A program made the position numbers and the translations under genes. A stretch of 64,000 bases of DNA from Platanthera guangdongensis (taxonomy: Eukaryota; Streptophyta; Magnoliopsida; Asparagales; Orchidaceae). The first letter of the stretch is position 1, and each line of letters starts with the position of its first letter. The stretch is taken from contig CM077155.1 of assembly GCA_039583875.1 (NCBI GenBank), forward strand, positions 4,638,043 to 4,702,042, written 5' to 3'. The notes under the pieces are model-generated. The model ran no database searches and was not told the DNA's origin. It saw only the letters and a program-made list of their open reading frames with translations. This document shows, one piece after another, positions 1-10,566 of the stretch.

Positions 1-487
1 TCACTCCATCTTTGCAACTCGAGGACACTCTCTATGTTCCCACTTTTTCATGCAATTTACTATCTGTTCATGCTCTCCGCACACAGTTGCACTGCACGAT
101 TACTTTTACTCCCACTACTTAATCTTTCTAGGATTCTGTCTTAAAGGCTAAAATTGCTATTGGGACTCCGAGTGATGACCTCTTCTTTCTTGACAATATC
201 GTTGCTCTTTCTGCTTCTTCTTCCCTTTAGCAATGACATCGTCGTCTTGGTCATCCTCCTTCTCGTCTCATCTTCCAACTTCTCCCAGATCTTCCTCAAG
301 AGGATTCCCCTTTGAATTGGGAAGCATGTCAGCTTGGTAAACATCATCACTCTTATTTCCTAGCACGAACGGGACATAGTTCTTCATGTCCTTTTGAACT
401 AGTTCACTCTGACATCTGGGGTCCCTCTCCTACTGCCACTGTTGGTAGAGGTAGCTTGTACTTTGTTACCTTCATTGATGATTTCTC
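1..487 (+). pseudogene. Copia-A pol fragment 1: GAG-pre-integrase domain and start of integrase
   Basis: Reading from base 3, the translation matches the equivalent part of Copia-C (TPSL..LEDTLYVP, then CNLLSV). It continues through a pre-integrase zinc-binding stretch (RRLGHPPS, then WEACQLGKHHHS) and reaches the start of the integrase core (ELVHSDIWGPSP with the first catalytic Asp, then YFVTFIDDFS). Stops lie near 120-140 and 225-235, so the gene is dead. The fragment ends exactly where Copia-B inserted. Its continuation is at 45523. Confidence 0.88.
483..487. repeat. Target-site duplication of Copia-B (TTCTC), left copy
   Basis: TTCTC at 483-487 is repeated at 45518-45522. It directly flanks a TG...CA-bounded element, and deleting one copy with the element restores the Copia-A integrase frame. 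Confidence 0.92.
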
Positions 488-1729
488 TGTCGAATTTTCC
501 AGATCTTGGAATGAGCAGGGGTTATCTCAACTAGCAAGTTAGACACATGCAGCAACAAGAGTCTTTATTGATAATAACAGTCTTCTTACAAGGCGAGACA
601 TGATTCGCCAACATAACCAAAGGGAAAGCAGAACAAAATTACAAAGTAAACAGACCGTGCGGACTGAACAAGTAGTCGCCGGTCCTACTACTGCACTATG
701 GAGTCCGCACAGATCGCCAGGTCGCCAAACGCAAACCAAGCCACGCGGACTGCCTATTATTCCAATGTTGAGCTTTAGTCGCCGATCTTCAAGCCGCCTA
801 ACCGCGAGGTCGCCTAGCCGCCAGACCACACAAGCTGCTGATGTTGAACTGAACACACCACCTGAAGCAGACGACTTATTGAACAGAGAAACTAGTTGCC
901 AAAGAGAAAACTGCCTGGTCGCTGTCCACGACCTGCTGTTTACCGCCTGTTGCTAACCGTAGAGTCCACACTATCCCTAACCGCAATCAGATCCAAGTCC
1001 TTGCTTTCCAGCACTATCCGCCCAACCTGTACAGCACAAAACAATCAACTCCTTCAACCAGCGCGAATACCAAAATCTAGTCCGCAGTAACTGTTCGCGA
1101 GTTCACTTACTATTCATTCGCCCCCTATTCCTGATGTGACATGAGTCCTATTTATAGGCACGATGAGAAGTGTGGTCATCGCCCTAGCCGATAGGATCAC
1201 CGCCTCTTCCCGCAGTAAGAACAAATGTATCCACAAGCCGCGGATACACTTCCAATCCGCCGCGACCTGTGCAGATAGCCAGTCCGCCTATGCTACACCA
1301 AGGCCGGACAACATGCCAGTCTGCCTTGTCGCCAAAGGCCAAGCTAGGACTGCCAACTGAACTCTGCAGCAACACCTTGTATGCATATTGTTGGGTATTG
1401 TATCCATAACGTACCTGATTTGAAGAAGCCCCTGAACAAGCTAAGGTAAATAGACAATGTATTTGATGAAATCTTTTAAGTTGTGCTTGCAGTTATTCCA
1501 CGCTAAGTACACACCAATGTCAGGGTGCAGTAGGTCAATATACACGGGTCTGCACGACGTAATCCCTCGTTGAGCAGATCAGTGTGTTGGCCTACGTGTA
1601 CTCTCTTTATTGGAGTGTACTTATTTTCAAGTACAGGGCTGTGATAATGCAAGAGCAGACAAGGATCGAGGATGGGTCAAAGAGCAGCTCATGGGTGGAA
1701 AGATGAAAAATCGTCTAAGTAATAATCGA

Positions 1730-1893
1730 CGAGAATCACCAAGTGATTCTCGCTGATTCGACGAGAATCACCCGTGATTCTCGCTGAATCGTCGAGAATC
1801 ACTGGCTGATTCTCGCCGTCTCTATCCGGCTAAATCAGAGCGTTCAAATCTGTCGCTAAGTCAAAATCGTCGAGAATCACTGGCTGATTCTCG
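1730..1893 (+). repeat. U3 hairpin array of Sire-1 (four CGAGAATCAC stems)
   Basis: Four inverted repeats with the arms CGAGAATCAC and GTGATTCTCG (9-10 bp stems, 2-5 nt loops) lie at 1730-1752, 1762-1783, 1793-1815 and 1871-1893. Three are tightly spaced and the fourth is 56 bp further on. They sit about 200 bp upstream of the TATA box. Most are embedded in TCGTCGA or TCGACGA. Confidence 0.9.
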
Positions 1894-2090
1894 CCGAATC
1901 TTTGATTGATGATCGTCGAGCTCAATTAGCATAATTCCTTCGACAAGAACGACCTTCGATTCTCGCCGACTTTGCCTTAGGATAATTTTCTGGAACCCGC
2001 TGGACCGGACTCAGCCGCTGGTGCTGTTTTGAACCGGGCTTGGGGTTTCTTGTTGGTCGGGCCCACAACGGTCATCTTGAAGACCTAATG

Positions 2091-2098
2091 TATAAATA
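2091..2098 (+). promoter_or_regulatory. TATA box of the Sire-1 5' LTR
   Basis: TATAAATA is followed about 30 bp later by ACAGTATGCAC, a plausible start region. The 3' LTR has the changed form TATAGATA at 7592. Confidence 0.65.
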
Positions 2099-2986
2099 CA
2101 TCTATATTTTTGAACAGTATGCACAAGACAGAAAAACGAATACACGATTTTTAAAAAGGAAGAAGCCGAGCCGCCAACGTGACCTCGATCGAAAATCCTT
2201 CTCCGCCGCCGTCGTCGCCGCTCGTGCAGTTGATCGCCATCGTTGATCGTGGCTTCTTCCAGATCTCCCGGCGATAGAAGCCCAGCCAAACACATCGTCT
2301 CACGCGTCTAACCAGAGATCCTTTATCTCTTGATTCGTAGATCGGGAAAACCTTCCCCTTCGGAATCGATCGAGACGATCGATCCTAGTGTGACCGTTGG
2401 AAGACCTCACTAGCTTTGCTACGAAAGTTGAATCTCCAAAGTACAGCAGCAGCACTCCATTGTCGCCGCCGATCCCGAGAACCAAGCCGCCGCCCTTCTT
2501 GCCGCCGCCAGTTTCAGGAGAGATTCTCTCTAAGTGAGATTTAGGGTTGTGGACTCTTCGTTGACTTCAAGAACACGTCGTCGAACGAAGAGGGACACCT
2601 TATTCTCCATAAGTAGTTTGTATTTCTAATACACTCCAATTTCTATTTTGTTGTAAAGGAACGTTGGTTCCTATTTGTAAGGGTTGGGTGCAACCCGTGT
2701 TGTGGGAGTGGTGACTCCTACGTGTAGAAGGGTTCCTTCCGTTAGTGCAAGGATTGGATTTTAATCCTGTTGGTGAAGTGACTGAGTCGTCCCTGGTTGG
2801 GAGATAGGTCGAAGGGGGAAAGTGGACGTACCCAAATCGGGGAACCACTATAATTTGCTTGTGTCCTTTCTGTGCTGTGTTGTTTTGTTTTCTTGTGCAA
2901 GTACGACTTTAATTCTGCAAAAACGCTGCAAGACACCTATTCCCCCCCCATAGGTGAAGATAGTTGACACTAAGTGGACTTTCAAG

Positions 2987-2998
2987 TGGTATCAGAGG
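2987..2998 (+). other. Primer-binding site of Sire-1
   Basis: TGGTATCAGAGG lies two bases after the LTR end and is complementary to the 3' end of initiator methionine tRNA with little mismatch. It primes minus-strand synthesis. Confidence 0.88.
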
Positions 2999-3058
2999 GA
3001 GGTTGCTCATCAAAAAGGTTCATACCTTGAGTAGAATCCTGCCACCAGTGTCAAAAGC

Positions 3059-4603
3059 ATGGAGCTGGATCATGAGATCTCTACACTAAGACTTCCCACG
3101 TGCACAAAGGAGTATTATCCCGTCTGGAAGATGAGAGTGTCCTATTACTTAGAGGCTATCGATCCTCGAGCATCTCTCATCTTGGAAGATGATCCATTCA
3201 TTCCTATGAAGACCTTCGGCTCTGGAAAGGATATCCAAATTCCCAAGTGTATTACTGAGATGTCGGAGACTGAACTCTCATTATTTAATCTGGATAAGAT
3301 GATTCGTCAGATCATCATGGATGTCTAGTCTGGACCTTCTCGATCTAGATTGGAAAAGTGTGGGACGGCCAACTTTATGTGGGTAACCATCTCAGATCTC
3401 ATGGAGGGATCAGAGAAAGCAGGGATCTGCTGTCAGCAAGAGGATGAAGCCTATGTGGGGGTCCTTGCCTCTGAAGATGAAGGCAAGGATCAATCAGACA
3501 GCATCAGGGCTCCGGTGTCCTTGTCAGAGACTGAAGAAGAAATTGAGGAAAGCAGTTCTGATGAAGCTGACACAACGGTCTCTGGCGATAGTAACAGTAA
3601 CTCTGAAGAGCAGGTAACTTCTTCATCTTACCCCTTTTCTCTTGAAGTTCCTGAAGACAGGAATTGTTACCCTTCAGAAAATCCTGATTCCCTGAAGTGA
3701 GCCCTTCAGAAAAGCAACCTACTTGTTGAGGAGCAAGCTCAGGAGATTGCTCGGCTGAAGATCTTGTTGGTTCTCCAATTGGCATCCAACAAGGTTAAGG
3801 ACTCTAAAATCTCAGATCTAGAGAGTAGTCTAGAGAATGAGAAAAGGATAGTATCCAACTTTTCCAAGGTTGATGCTATCAAGAGAAAGGAAGAAAATGG
3901 GTGGATCTCCAGAATTATCAATTCATGGAGAAATGGGGAAACGGTATTCAGACCCCCCACTCCAGGCAGGAAGGGCACTCATCATGCCTTCAGGTATGAT
4001 CACAGGAACAACCGTGGTCACTGTAAGGGTGATCTGCCCTAATGTGGAGACACCCATAGTGCAAGGGCTGTCATGGCCACCCTTGAGAGAATACCTAAGG
4101 CTCATTCTGAACCCTTTGTATTCTCGGCCACTGCCCCATCTCGACATGATTCTGCTGGTATCAGCTCTCAGTGCGCTTCTCACCACCCTAGGACAAAGGA
4201 AAGGGAGGTTAGAAGTCATGCAGTTAGTTCTCATGGGGACTCTGGAAGGGTGCTGACTGAAAGGAAGGCACCACCTCCCAGGCCTCATGACGCTCGCTAC
4301 ATGCATTCCTTCCACCCTTCCAAGTGTCACGGTGGAAGAGGCAATTTTGTGAGCAGATCCGGCTCTATCCCGTTTAGACCTAGGACCATGACTACCTCAG
4401 TCACTGGATCAGGTCAGAAACGGAGGTACAACATTCACACGTGTTGGTGCTGTAGCAAGGTGGGACACTTTGCCATAGACTGTTGGCACAACCCCTCTGT
4501 GTCAAGGGCAAGGGCTTATCCACCTCTTCTGGGCAGAGGTAGTCTTCCTGATAGGATTTCTGAGGGAAGGCATTCGAGTTTTTATGCTAACAAGAACCTA
4601 TGA
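3059..4603 (+). pseudogene. Sire-1 gag, decayed
   Basis: The start MELDHEISTLRLP at 3059 aligns with the start of the intact Sire-3 gag, and the N-terminal capsid-like part is recognisable (Y..WK.RV, then YLEAIDPRA). It stops at 3326-3328. The frame resumes in pieces at 3350-3700 (acidic serine-rich hinge), about 3700-4040 (coiled-coil-like QEIARLK, SDLESSLENEK) and 4073-4603. The last piece carries one zinc knuckle (CWCCSKVGHFAIDC, CX2CX4HX4C) near 4440-4482. Compared with the 660-residue Sire-3 gag, much of the central region and the first knuckle are lost. Several stops and frameshifts make it non-functional. Confidence 0.87.
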
Positions 4604-4954
4604 CCCAATACATATTGGGTTCCTAAGGTAAGGTAACACTCTTTTGCAGGGTAGTCTAGGTTCCCGTAAATATGATGGGAACTCGACAGAAGATGTTTCA
4701 AGAATGAATTGGAACAAGTATCTGGAATAACAGAAGTACTATCTACAATGCAGTATTCTTGAAGATGCAGGTGCACGACTTGAACAGCTGAGTCTCGATG
4801 AGACCGCTAAAGATGAAACTCCTAAGTACGTCAAAGTTTCTACCTCAACATCAACTAGGAATGTTGAAGATCAAAATGGAGAAAATCTCTTAGAAGAAGG
4901 AGAAGCCCAAGAAGTAGTCGAAGCTCCAGACGCCAGACTTCTGAGCTCCGGCAC
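4604..4954 (+). other. Sire-1 gag/pol junction remnant
   Basis: The gag tail would read YWVPK just after the 4603 stop and is followed by GTAAGG and then, 22 bases on, TTTTGCAGG. The rest is low-conservation coding remnant that in the related Sire-3 lies between integrase and RT (acidic, E-rich, ending near RDHPRDQIIGDPRDG). Protease and integrase are absent. I see no other feature here. Confidence 0.6.
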
Positions 4955-6592
4955 GTGAGGGATCATCCTAGAGATCAGATCATCGGAGATCCTCGTGACG
5001 GTGTCAGAACTCGAAGAGGTACTATTAACGAGATTTTGCATCTTAGCTTCCTGTCACAGGTTGAGCCAAAGAAGTTCGACGAGGCGAACAAAGATGCGGC
5101 ATGGATTTTGACCGTGCAAGATGAACTGCATCAATTCGAACGATGCAACGTTTGGACGCTGGTTCCCAGACCACAAAAGCAGAATGTGATTGGCACCAAG
5201 TGGATCTTCAAAAACAAACTGGATGAACATGGTGTCATCATAAAGAACAAGGCCAGGCTTGTGGCTTAAGGTTACAGACAGGAGGAGGGGATTGACTTCG
5301 ACCAGACCTTTGCACCAGTGGCAAGGCTCGAGGCAATCAGATTGTTCCTGGCGTATGCTTCACACAAAAGATTCATAGTCTATCAAATGGATGTGAAATC
5401 AGCATTCTTGAACGGAGACCTGAAAGAGGAAGTATACGTCGCTCAACCCCCAGGTTTTGTCAATCCTACTTATCCCAATCATGTATATTTTCTTAATAAA
5501 GCTCTATATGGTTTAAAACAAGCTCCACGAGCTTGGTATGAGAGTTTATCTAATTTTCTTCTTGAGAACAAGTTCTCTAGAGGTAAAATAGATAAGACAT
5601 TGTTTCTCAGGGAAGTCAGAGGCAAGATTTTGCTGGTGCAAATCTATGTCGATGACATTATATTCGGCTCAACGGACAACAATCTTTGCAAAAAGTTTTC
5701 TAAACTTATGCAAGGAAAGTTTGAAATGAGCAGTATGGGAGAGCTAAAGTATTTCTTGGGACTTCAAGTGAAACAGTCTGAGGATGGAATCTTCATCTCT
5801 CAGACGAAGTTCACAAATGAACTCCTCAAGAAATTCGGTATGGAGAATGCAACCTCTATGAGGACTCCAATGAGATCCACTATGTCTCTGGATAAGGATG
5901 AGAAAGGTAAACCTTTTGATGAAACCAAATACAGAAGCATCATTGGATCCCTGCTCTACCTTACTGCCAATAGACCGGATATCATGTTCTCCACATGTGT
6001 CTGTGCCAGATATCAGGTGAACACTAAGGAATCTCACTATGTCGCTGCAAAGCGAATTCTAAGATACCTTAAAGGTACTCCCAATATTAGCTTGTGGTAC
6101 CCGAGAAACAATGATGTCGAGCTAATATGTTTTTCAGATGCTGATTTTGCAGGGAGTAGGGATGACAGGAAAAGCACTTCCGGGACGTGTCAATTCCTTG
6201 GAAGAAGGCTTATCTCATGGAACAGCAAGAAGCAGAATTGTGTAGCAACCTCCACAACAGAGTCTGAGTACATCTCGGCAGGCAGCTGTTGAGCACAACT
6301 CCTATGGATCAGAAACCAGTTAGCCGACTATGACCTTCAGTTCAAGGAAGTACCAATGTACTGCGACTCCTCCAGTGCAATTGCAATTGCCAACAATCCG
6401 GTATCACACAGCAGAACGAAGCATATTGAAGTGCGCTACCACTTCATTCGGGAGCACGTGGAGAACAAGGACATCTCTCTCTGTTATGTCCCCACGGAAA
6501 AGCAGATTGCAGATATTTTCACAAAGCCCTTAGACGAAGCCCAGTTCAGTCTTTTCAAAAATGAATTGGGGATGCTAAACTATGAGGAATGA
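4955..6592 (+). pseudogene. Sire-1 reverse transcriptase-RNase H, three stops or breaks
   Basis: The frame runs 4955-5269, 5270-6292 and 6293-6592, interrupted by a TAA after NKARLVA and a TGA after SAGSC. RT motifs are clear: [38 protein letters not shown] and the catalytic [10 protein letters not shown] (about 5643-5672). RNase H follows: [26 protein letters not shown], then [20 protein letters not shown] and IADIFTKPL. Order and spacing match Sire-3 (31111-33105). Only a few lesions are visible, so decay is moderate, but no active protein can be made. Confidence 0.92.
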
Positions 6593-6920
6593 AGACTACA
6601 GAAGCTCCAGGCTCGTGCATCTAGGGGGAACCTCTGACAGGAACTCAAGTGTGAGCACATGTGCAAGAACTGAGGGGGAGCAAGGGGTCAAATGCAACAG
6701 ACCCAGATTTGCAGAAGCCGAAAAAGGGGAGATTACCCTCTCGGCTAAGGCTAAGGTGGCTCCAAGTTTGCTCTCAAGAAATTGGTATTGATTGCTCTTA
6801 AGAAATTGGTATTGGTAATGAATATCTCTCTCAACTCAATTTTAAGTCTATGATTTTCATTCCCATACGCTCTATTCACCTTAGCTTGTAGGGTTTAGGC
6901 TTCTTCAAATAGGGGGAGAT
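6593..6920 (+). other. Sire-1 3' spacer with several purine tracts and the PPT
   Basis: After pol, purine runs occur at about 6627 (AGGGGGAA), 6673 (GAGGGGGAGCAAGGGG) and 6723 (AAAAGGGGAGATTA). The functional-looking PPT AGGGGGAGAT at 6911-6920 directly precedes the LTR. Multiple PPT-like tracts before the 3' LTR are, to my knowledge, a Sirevirus trait. Confidence 0.8.
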
Positions 6921-8484
6921 TGTTGGGTATTGTATCCACAACGTACCTGATTTGAAGAAGCCCCTGAACAAGCTAAGGTAAATAGACAATGTATTTGATG
7001 AAGTCTTTTAAGTTGTGCTTGCAGTTATTCCACGCTAAGTACACTCCAATGTCAGGGTGCAGTAGGTCAATATACACGGGTCTGCACGACGTAATCCCTC
7101 GTTGAGCAGATCAGTGTGTTGGCCTACGTGTACTCTCTCTATTGGAGTGTACTTATTTTCAAGTACAGGGCTGTGATAATGCAAGAGCAGACAAGGAGCA
7201 AGGATGGGTCAAAGAGCAGCTCATGGGTGGAAAGACAAAAAATCGTCTAAGTAATAATCGACGAGAATCACCAAGTGATTCTCGCCGAATCGTCGAGAAT
7301 CACTGGCTGATTCTCGCCATCTCTATCTGGCTAAATCAGAGCGTGCAAATCTGTCGCTAAGTCAAAATCGTCGAGAATCACTGGCTGATTCTCGCCGAAT
7401 CTTTGATTGATGATCGTCGAGCTCAATTAGCATAATTCCTTCGACGAGAATGACCTTCGATTCTCGCCGACTTTGACTTAGGAGAATTTTCTGGAACCCG
7501 CTGGACCGGACTCAGCCGCTGGCGCTGTTTTGAACCGGGCTTGGGGTTTCTTATTGGTGGGGCCTACAACGGTCATCTTGAAGACCTAATGTATAGATAC
7601 ATCTGTGTTTTTGAATAGTATGCACAAGACAGAAAAACGAATACACGATTTTGAAAAAGGAAGAAGCCGAGCCGCCGACGTGACCTAGATCGGAAATCCT
7701 TCTCCGCCGCCGTCATCGCCGCTCGTGCAGTTGATCGCCGTCGTTGATCGTGGCTTCTTCCAGATCTCCTGGCGACAGAAGCCCAGCCAAGCACAACGTA
7801 TCACGTGTCTAACTAGAGATCCTTTGTCTCTTGATTCGTAGATCGGGAAAACCTTCCCCTTCGGAATCGATCGAGACAATCGATCCTAGTGTGACCATTG
7901 GAAGACCTCGCTAGCTTTGCTACGAAAGTTGAATCTCCAAAGTACAGCAGCAGCACTCTGTTGTCGCCGCCGATCCCGAGAACCAAGCAGCCTCCCTTCT
8001 TGCCGCCGTCGGTTTCGGGAGAGATTCTCTCTAAGTGAGATTTAAGGTTGTGGACTCTTCGTTGACTTCAAGAACACGTCGTCGAACGAAGAGGGACACC
8101 TTATTCTCCATAAGTAGTTTGTATTTCTAATACACTCCAATTTCTATTTTGTTGTAAAGGAACGTTGGTTCCTATTTGTAAGGGTTGGGTGCAACCCGTG
8201 TTGTGGGAGTGGTGACTCCTACGTGTGGAAGGGTTCCTTCCGTTAGTGCAAGGATTGGATTTCAATCCTGTTGGTGAAGTGACCGAGTCGTCCCTGGTTG
8301 GGGGATAGGTCGAAGGGGGAAAGTGGACGTACCAAAATCGGGGAACCACTATAATTTGCTTGTGTCCTTTCTGTGCTGTGTTGTTTTGTTTTCTTGTGCA
8401 GGTACGACTTTAATTCCGCAAAAATGCTGCAAGACACCTATTCCCCCCCATAGGTGAAGGTAGTTGACACTAAGTGGACTTTCA
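6921..8484 (+). repeat. Sire-1 3' LTR
   Basis: This 1,564-bp partner of 1389-2984 has the same ends. It has hairpins at 7262-7284, 7294-7316 and 7372-7394. It lacks the second hairpin unit of the 5' LTR, which accounts for the 32-bp length difference. It is followed by the TSD CATAT (8485-8489). Confidence 0.93.
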
Positions 8485-9185
8485 CATATCCACGGACACA
8501 GCTCCAGTCCACATACACCGAGCCCGCAGCCACGCCACCAAGACAGCTGTCGGACTCAACGGACACAACATCCGTCTGTATGCCTTGCGGACGCAACTCC
8601 AGTCTGCATCCCCCAAGCTCATAACCAAGGCACACGACACTGCTGCTGAGCTCGGCAGACTAAGTAGCAGTCCGCGCTTAACTGCACGATCTCCCCGGAC
8701 TGAGCCAAACTTATACTTGGTTAAGAACCAACCAAGTCCACACCACTGGCCACAAGGGGCAGTCCTCACTTACTGGCGGACACTGGATCCAGTTTGCCTG
8801 CCCCGACGAACTCCAGTACCTTTCCGCACTGACTGGCGACTATCCATGGCTTCCATTAGCTGCTCCTACAGAGCTAGACCAAGGCTTCTGCCAAGCCGGT
8901 CTGTCGAGCTCCAGTCCAGTCCGCTTCTTGCCGGACTCCACGGATAGAGTCGCTATCTGCCTAGTTACCTTCTGGGATCCAACTGCCGGCCGAGCAAAAG
9001 CCATCCTGGCAGATCGCCGCTTCTGTTTGCTTAGTCCGCACGAACAGACCGCCCTGGCCGCCAAAGAACAAGCTGTCTGCAATAGCTCTGCCGACCTGGC
9101 TATCCGCCAGTCCTGTCCGCATAGTCCGCGTGGACAGGCCGCCCAAGTCGTCCAATCACCCTCTTTCACTTCACCATTTTCAACA

Positions 9186-10045
9186 CTCACCCTTGAAGTG
9201 AGAAGTGGTAACAATCCCAGTAGCTCCCATAACCTTGCACCTGGTCCCTCTGATAGCACATTCGAGGATATGTCCAAGACATAGTCCCCGCCCTGCATAT
9301 CCTGGACCATGAGGGATGCCTCCAACATCTCCCAAAGGGAGCCATGCTTTCCTTTGCCTTCTTCTTCAGCTTTGACCTCCACTCGCACGTCACAAGAGTA
9401 TCACCAATGACTTTGGGCACGAGGGCCCAAACCTCATCTCCTCTGAGATTAGTCACCTCCTCAGCCTTGACGTCATCCACCTCCTTAACTCCAGTGGTGT
9501 CATCACAGCTAGAAGGTACTCATTCGACCTGAGGGCCTGCAAGGAAACATGAGACCAAGCTCACCGAGTTTCCACCTCAATATCGAGCTGGTGGGGATCA
9601 CGGCTAACCACCTCCGCTACTCCTTCCGAACCAGCTCCGTTCCTAGGCAAAACTGGAATAATGCTCCCATTACTTCCTGAACAAGAAGCCACCACACTGG
9701 AACCAGAAGCACCTAGAGCAACGCTCCCCCTGCTATCTAAACCAGAAGCCTCCACTCTTGAACAAGAACTGCCTGTAACATCGCTCCCCTTGCTACCTGA
9801 ATAAGAAGCACCAGGAGCAATACTCCCCCTGCTTCTTGAACCAAAAGCCTCTGTATTTGAGCCTGAAGCACCTGGAATATTGCTGCCCCTACTTCCTAAC
9901 CCAAACGCCTCTGCCCTAGAGCTAGAATAACTTGGAGCTCCTGGTGAGACAGGAAGCTACAACTGAACCTTAGCAGCAGCCTCTTTCAGCCCACCATCTG
10001 ACCTGCTCTCCTCTAACTCTACACATGAGCCACCCCAATATGACG
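9186..10045 (-). other. Copia-B interior between 3' LTR and integrase; RT missing
   Basis: On the minus strand this continues from the integrase end into a low-complexity stretch rich in Ser, Gly and Val (about 9561-9755) and broken reading frames. It then reaches a purine tract (AAGGGTGAG, about 9186-9194) at the LTR. No RT or RNase H motif is visible in any frame, so about 2 kb of pol is missing. On the plus strand the 9640-9920 part shows repeated CTTCCTGAAC/ACCAGAAGC-like words, which encode the Ser/Gly stretch. Confidence 0.6.
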
Positions 10046-10566
10046 TCAGCTCATCGAAACAATGTCTCTCGACACAATGAACCTATTCGTCGAAGGATCC
10101 ATACACCTCCATCTCCTTTTCCGCTTATCATACCCAACAAAGACTAGCTTCGTCTTAAGAGCATTCGAAGCGTGTATGTAGCAGGTAGAACCAAACACCC
10201 ATAGGTGCTTCACACTGGGCTTCACTCCAAACATCAGCTCAACTGGAGTCTTTGCATTGATCAGACTAAGGGGCATCCGATTGATGACATGAGACACACA
10301 TGTCATTCCTTCCGCCCAAAAGGCCTTAGGAATGCCTTTGCACTGAAGCCAACACTTGCAGGTCTCCGTCAACAAATAGACCATTCGAACTGTAACACCA
10401 CCTTGCTGTGAGGTATGTTCACAAGAGAGCTCCCTTTGGATCTCATTCTTCCTACAAAAGTTCGAGAACATGGCTGAGCCAAACTATCCTCCATTGCATG
10501 TTCTCAACTTCTTAATCCGCAGGCCAAGCTGACCCTCCACAAGCTTTTTGAACCCACAAACAAGCA
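10046..10566 (-). pseudogene. Copia-B integrase, C-terminal half
   Basis: The minus-strand frame 10046-10471 carries the end of a copia integrase. A degenerate HTSQQGGVT stands where SPQQNG with the catalytic Glu region is expected. It is followed by KAFWAEG, HVINRMPLSLINAKTPVEL, then WVFGSTCYIHA and KLVFVGYDKRKRRWRCMDP, the family's usual C-terminal run. The segment 10472-10566 is frameshifted. It is the continuation of the integrase start at 14832-15000, separated from it by Sire-2. Confidence 0.87.

Larger units (their letters stand above)
1389..2984 (+). repeat. Sire-1 5' LTR
   Basis: This 1,596-bp LTR starts TGTTGGGTATTG and ends GGACTTTCA, next to the PBS. It holds four small hairpins (1730-1893), a TATA box (2091), the block GGGGAACCACTATAA (around 2840) and a C-run (2941-2949) in a context shared with other Sire LTR ends. 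Its partner is 6921-8484, which is one hairpin unit shorter. Confidence 0.93.
1389..8484 (+). mobile_element. Sire-1: Sirevirus-type copia element lacking protease and integrase
   Basis: A complete two-LTR element of about 7.1 kb is bounded by TGTTGG...TTTCA and flanked by CATAT (1384-1388 and 8485-8489). It has an iMet-type PBS, an AGGGGGAGAT polypurine tract, a decayed gag with a CCHC knuckle and a decayed RT-RNase H gene. The gag runs into a short remnant and then directly into the region just upstream of RT, so protease and integrase are deleted. LTR motifs, PBS and PPT place it with the Sirevirus (SIRE/Maximus) lineage. Confidence 0.92.
488..9185 (-). repeat. Copia-B 3' LTR, interrupted by Sire-1
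   Basis: Two segments, 488-1388 and 8490-9185 (about 1.6 kb together), align in order with the other LTR at 43376-45517. Both start TGT(C/T)GAATTTT on the plus strand and end TTTTCAACA. Both are rich in short words such as CAGTCCGC and ACTGGCGGAC. Sire-1 sits between them with a CATAT duplication. On the minus strand a purine-rich stretch follows at 9186-9200 in the interior, as expected of a polypurine tract. Confidence 0.88.

Noticed and set aside
9640..9920. Separate tandem repeat or gene in the Copia-B tail
   Set aside because: The repeated words encode a Ser/Gly-rich linker continuing from integrase and have no independent boundaries.
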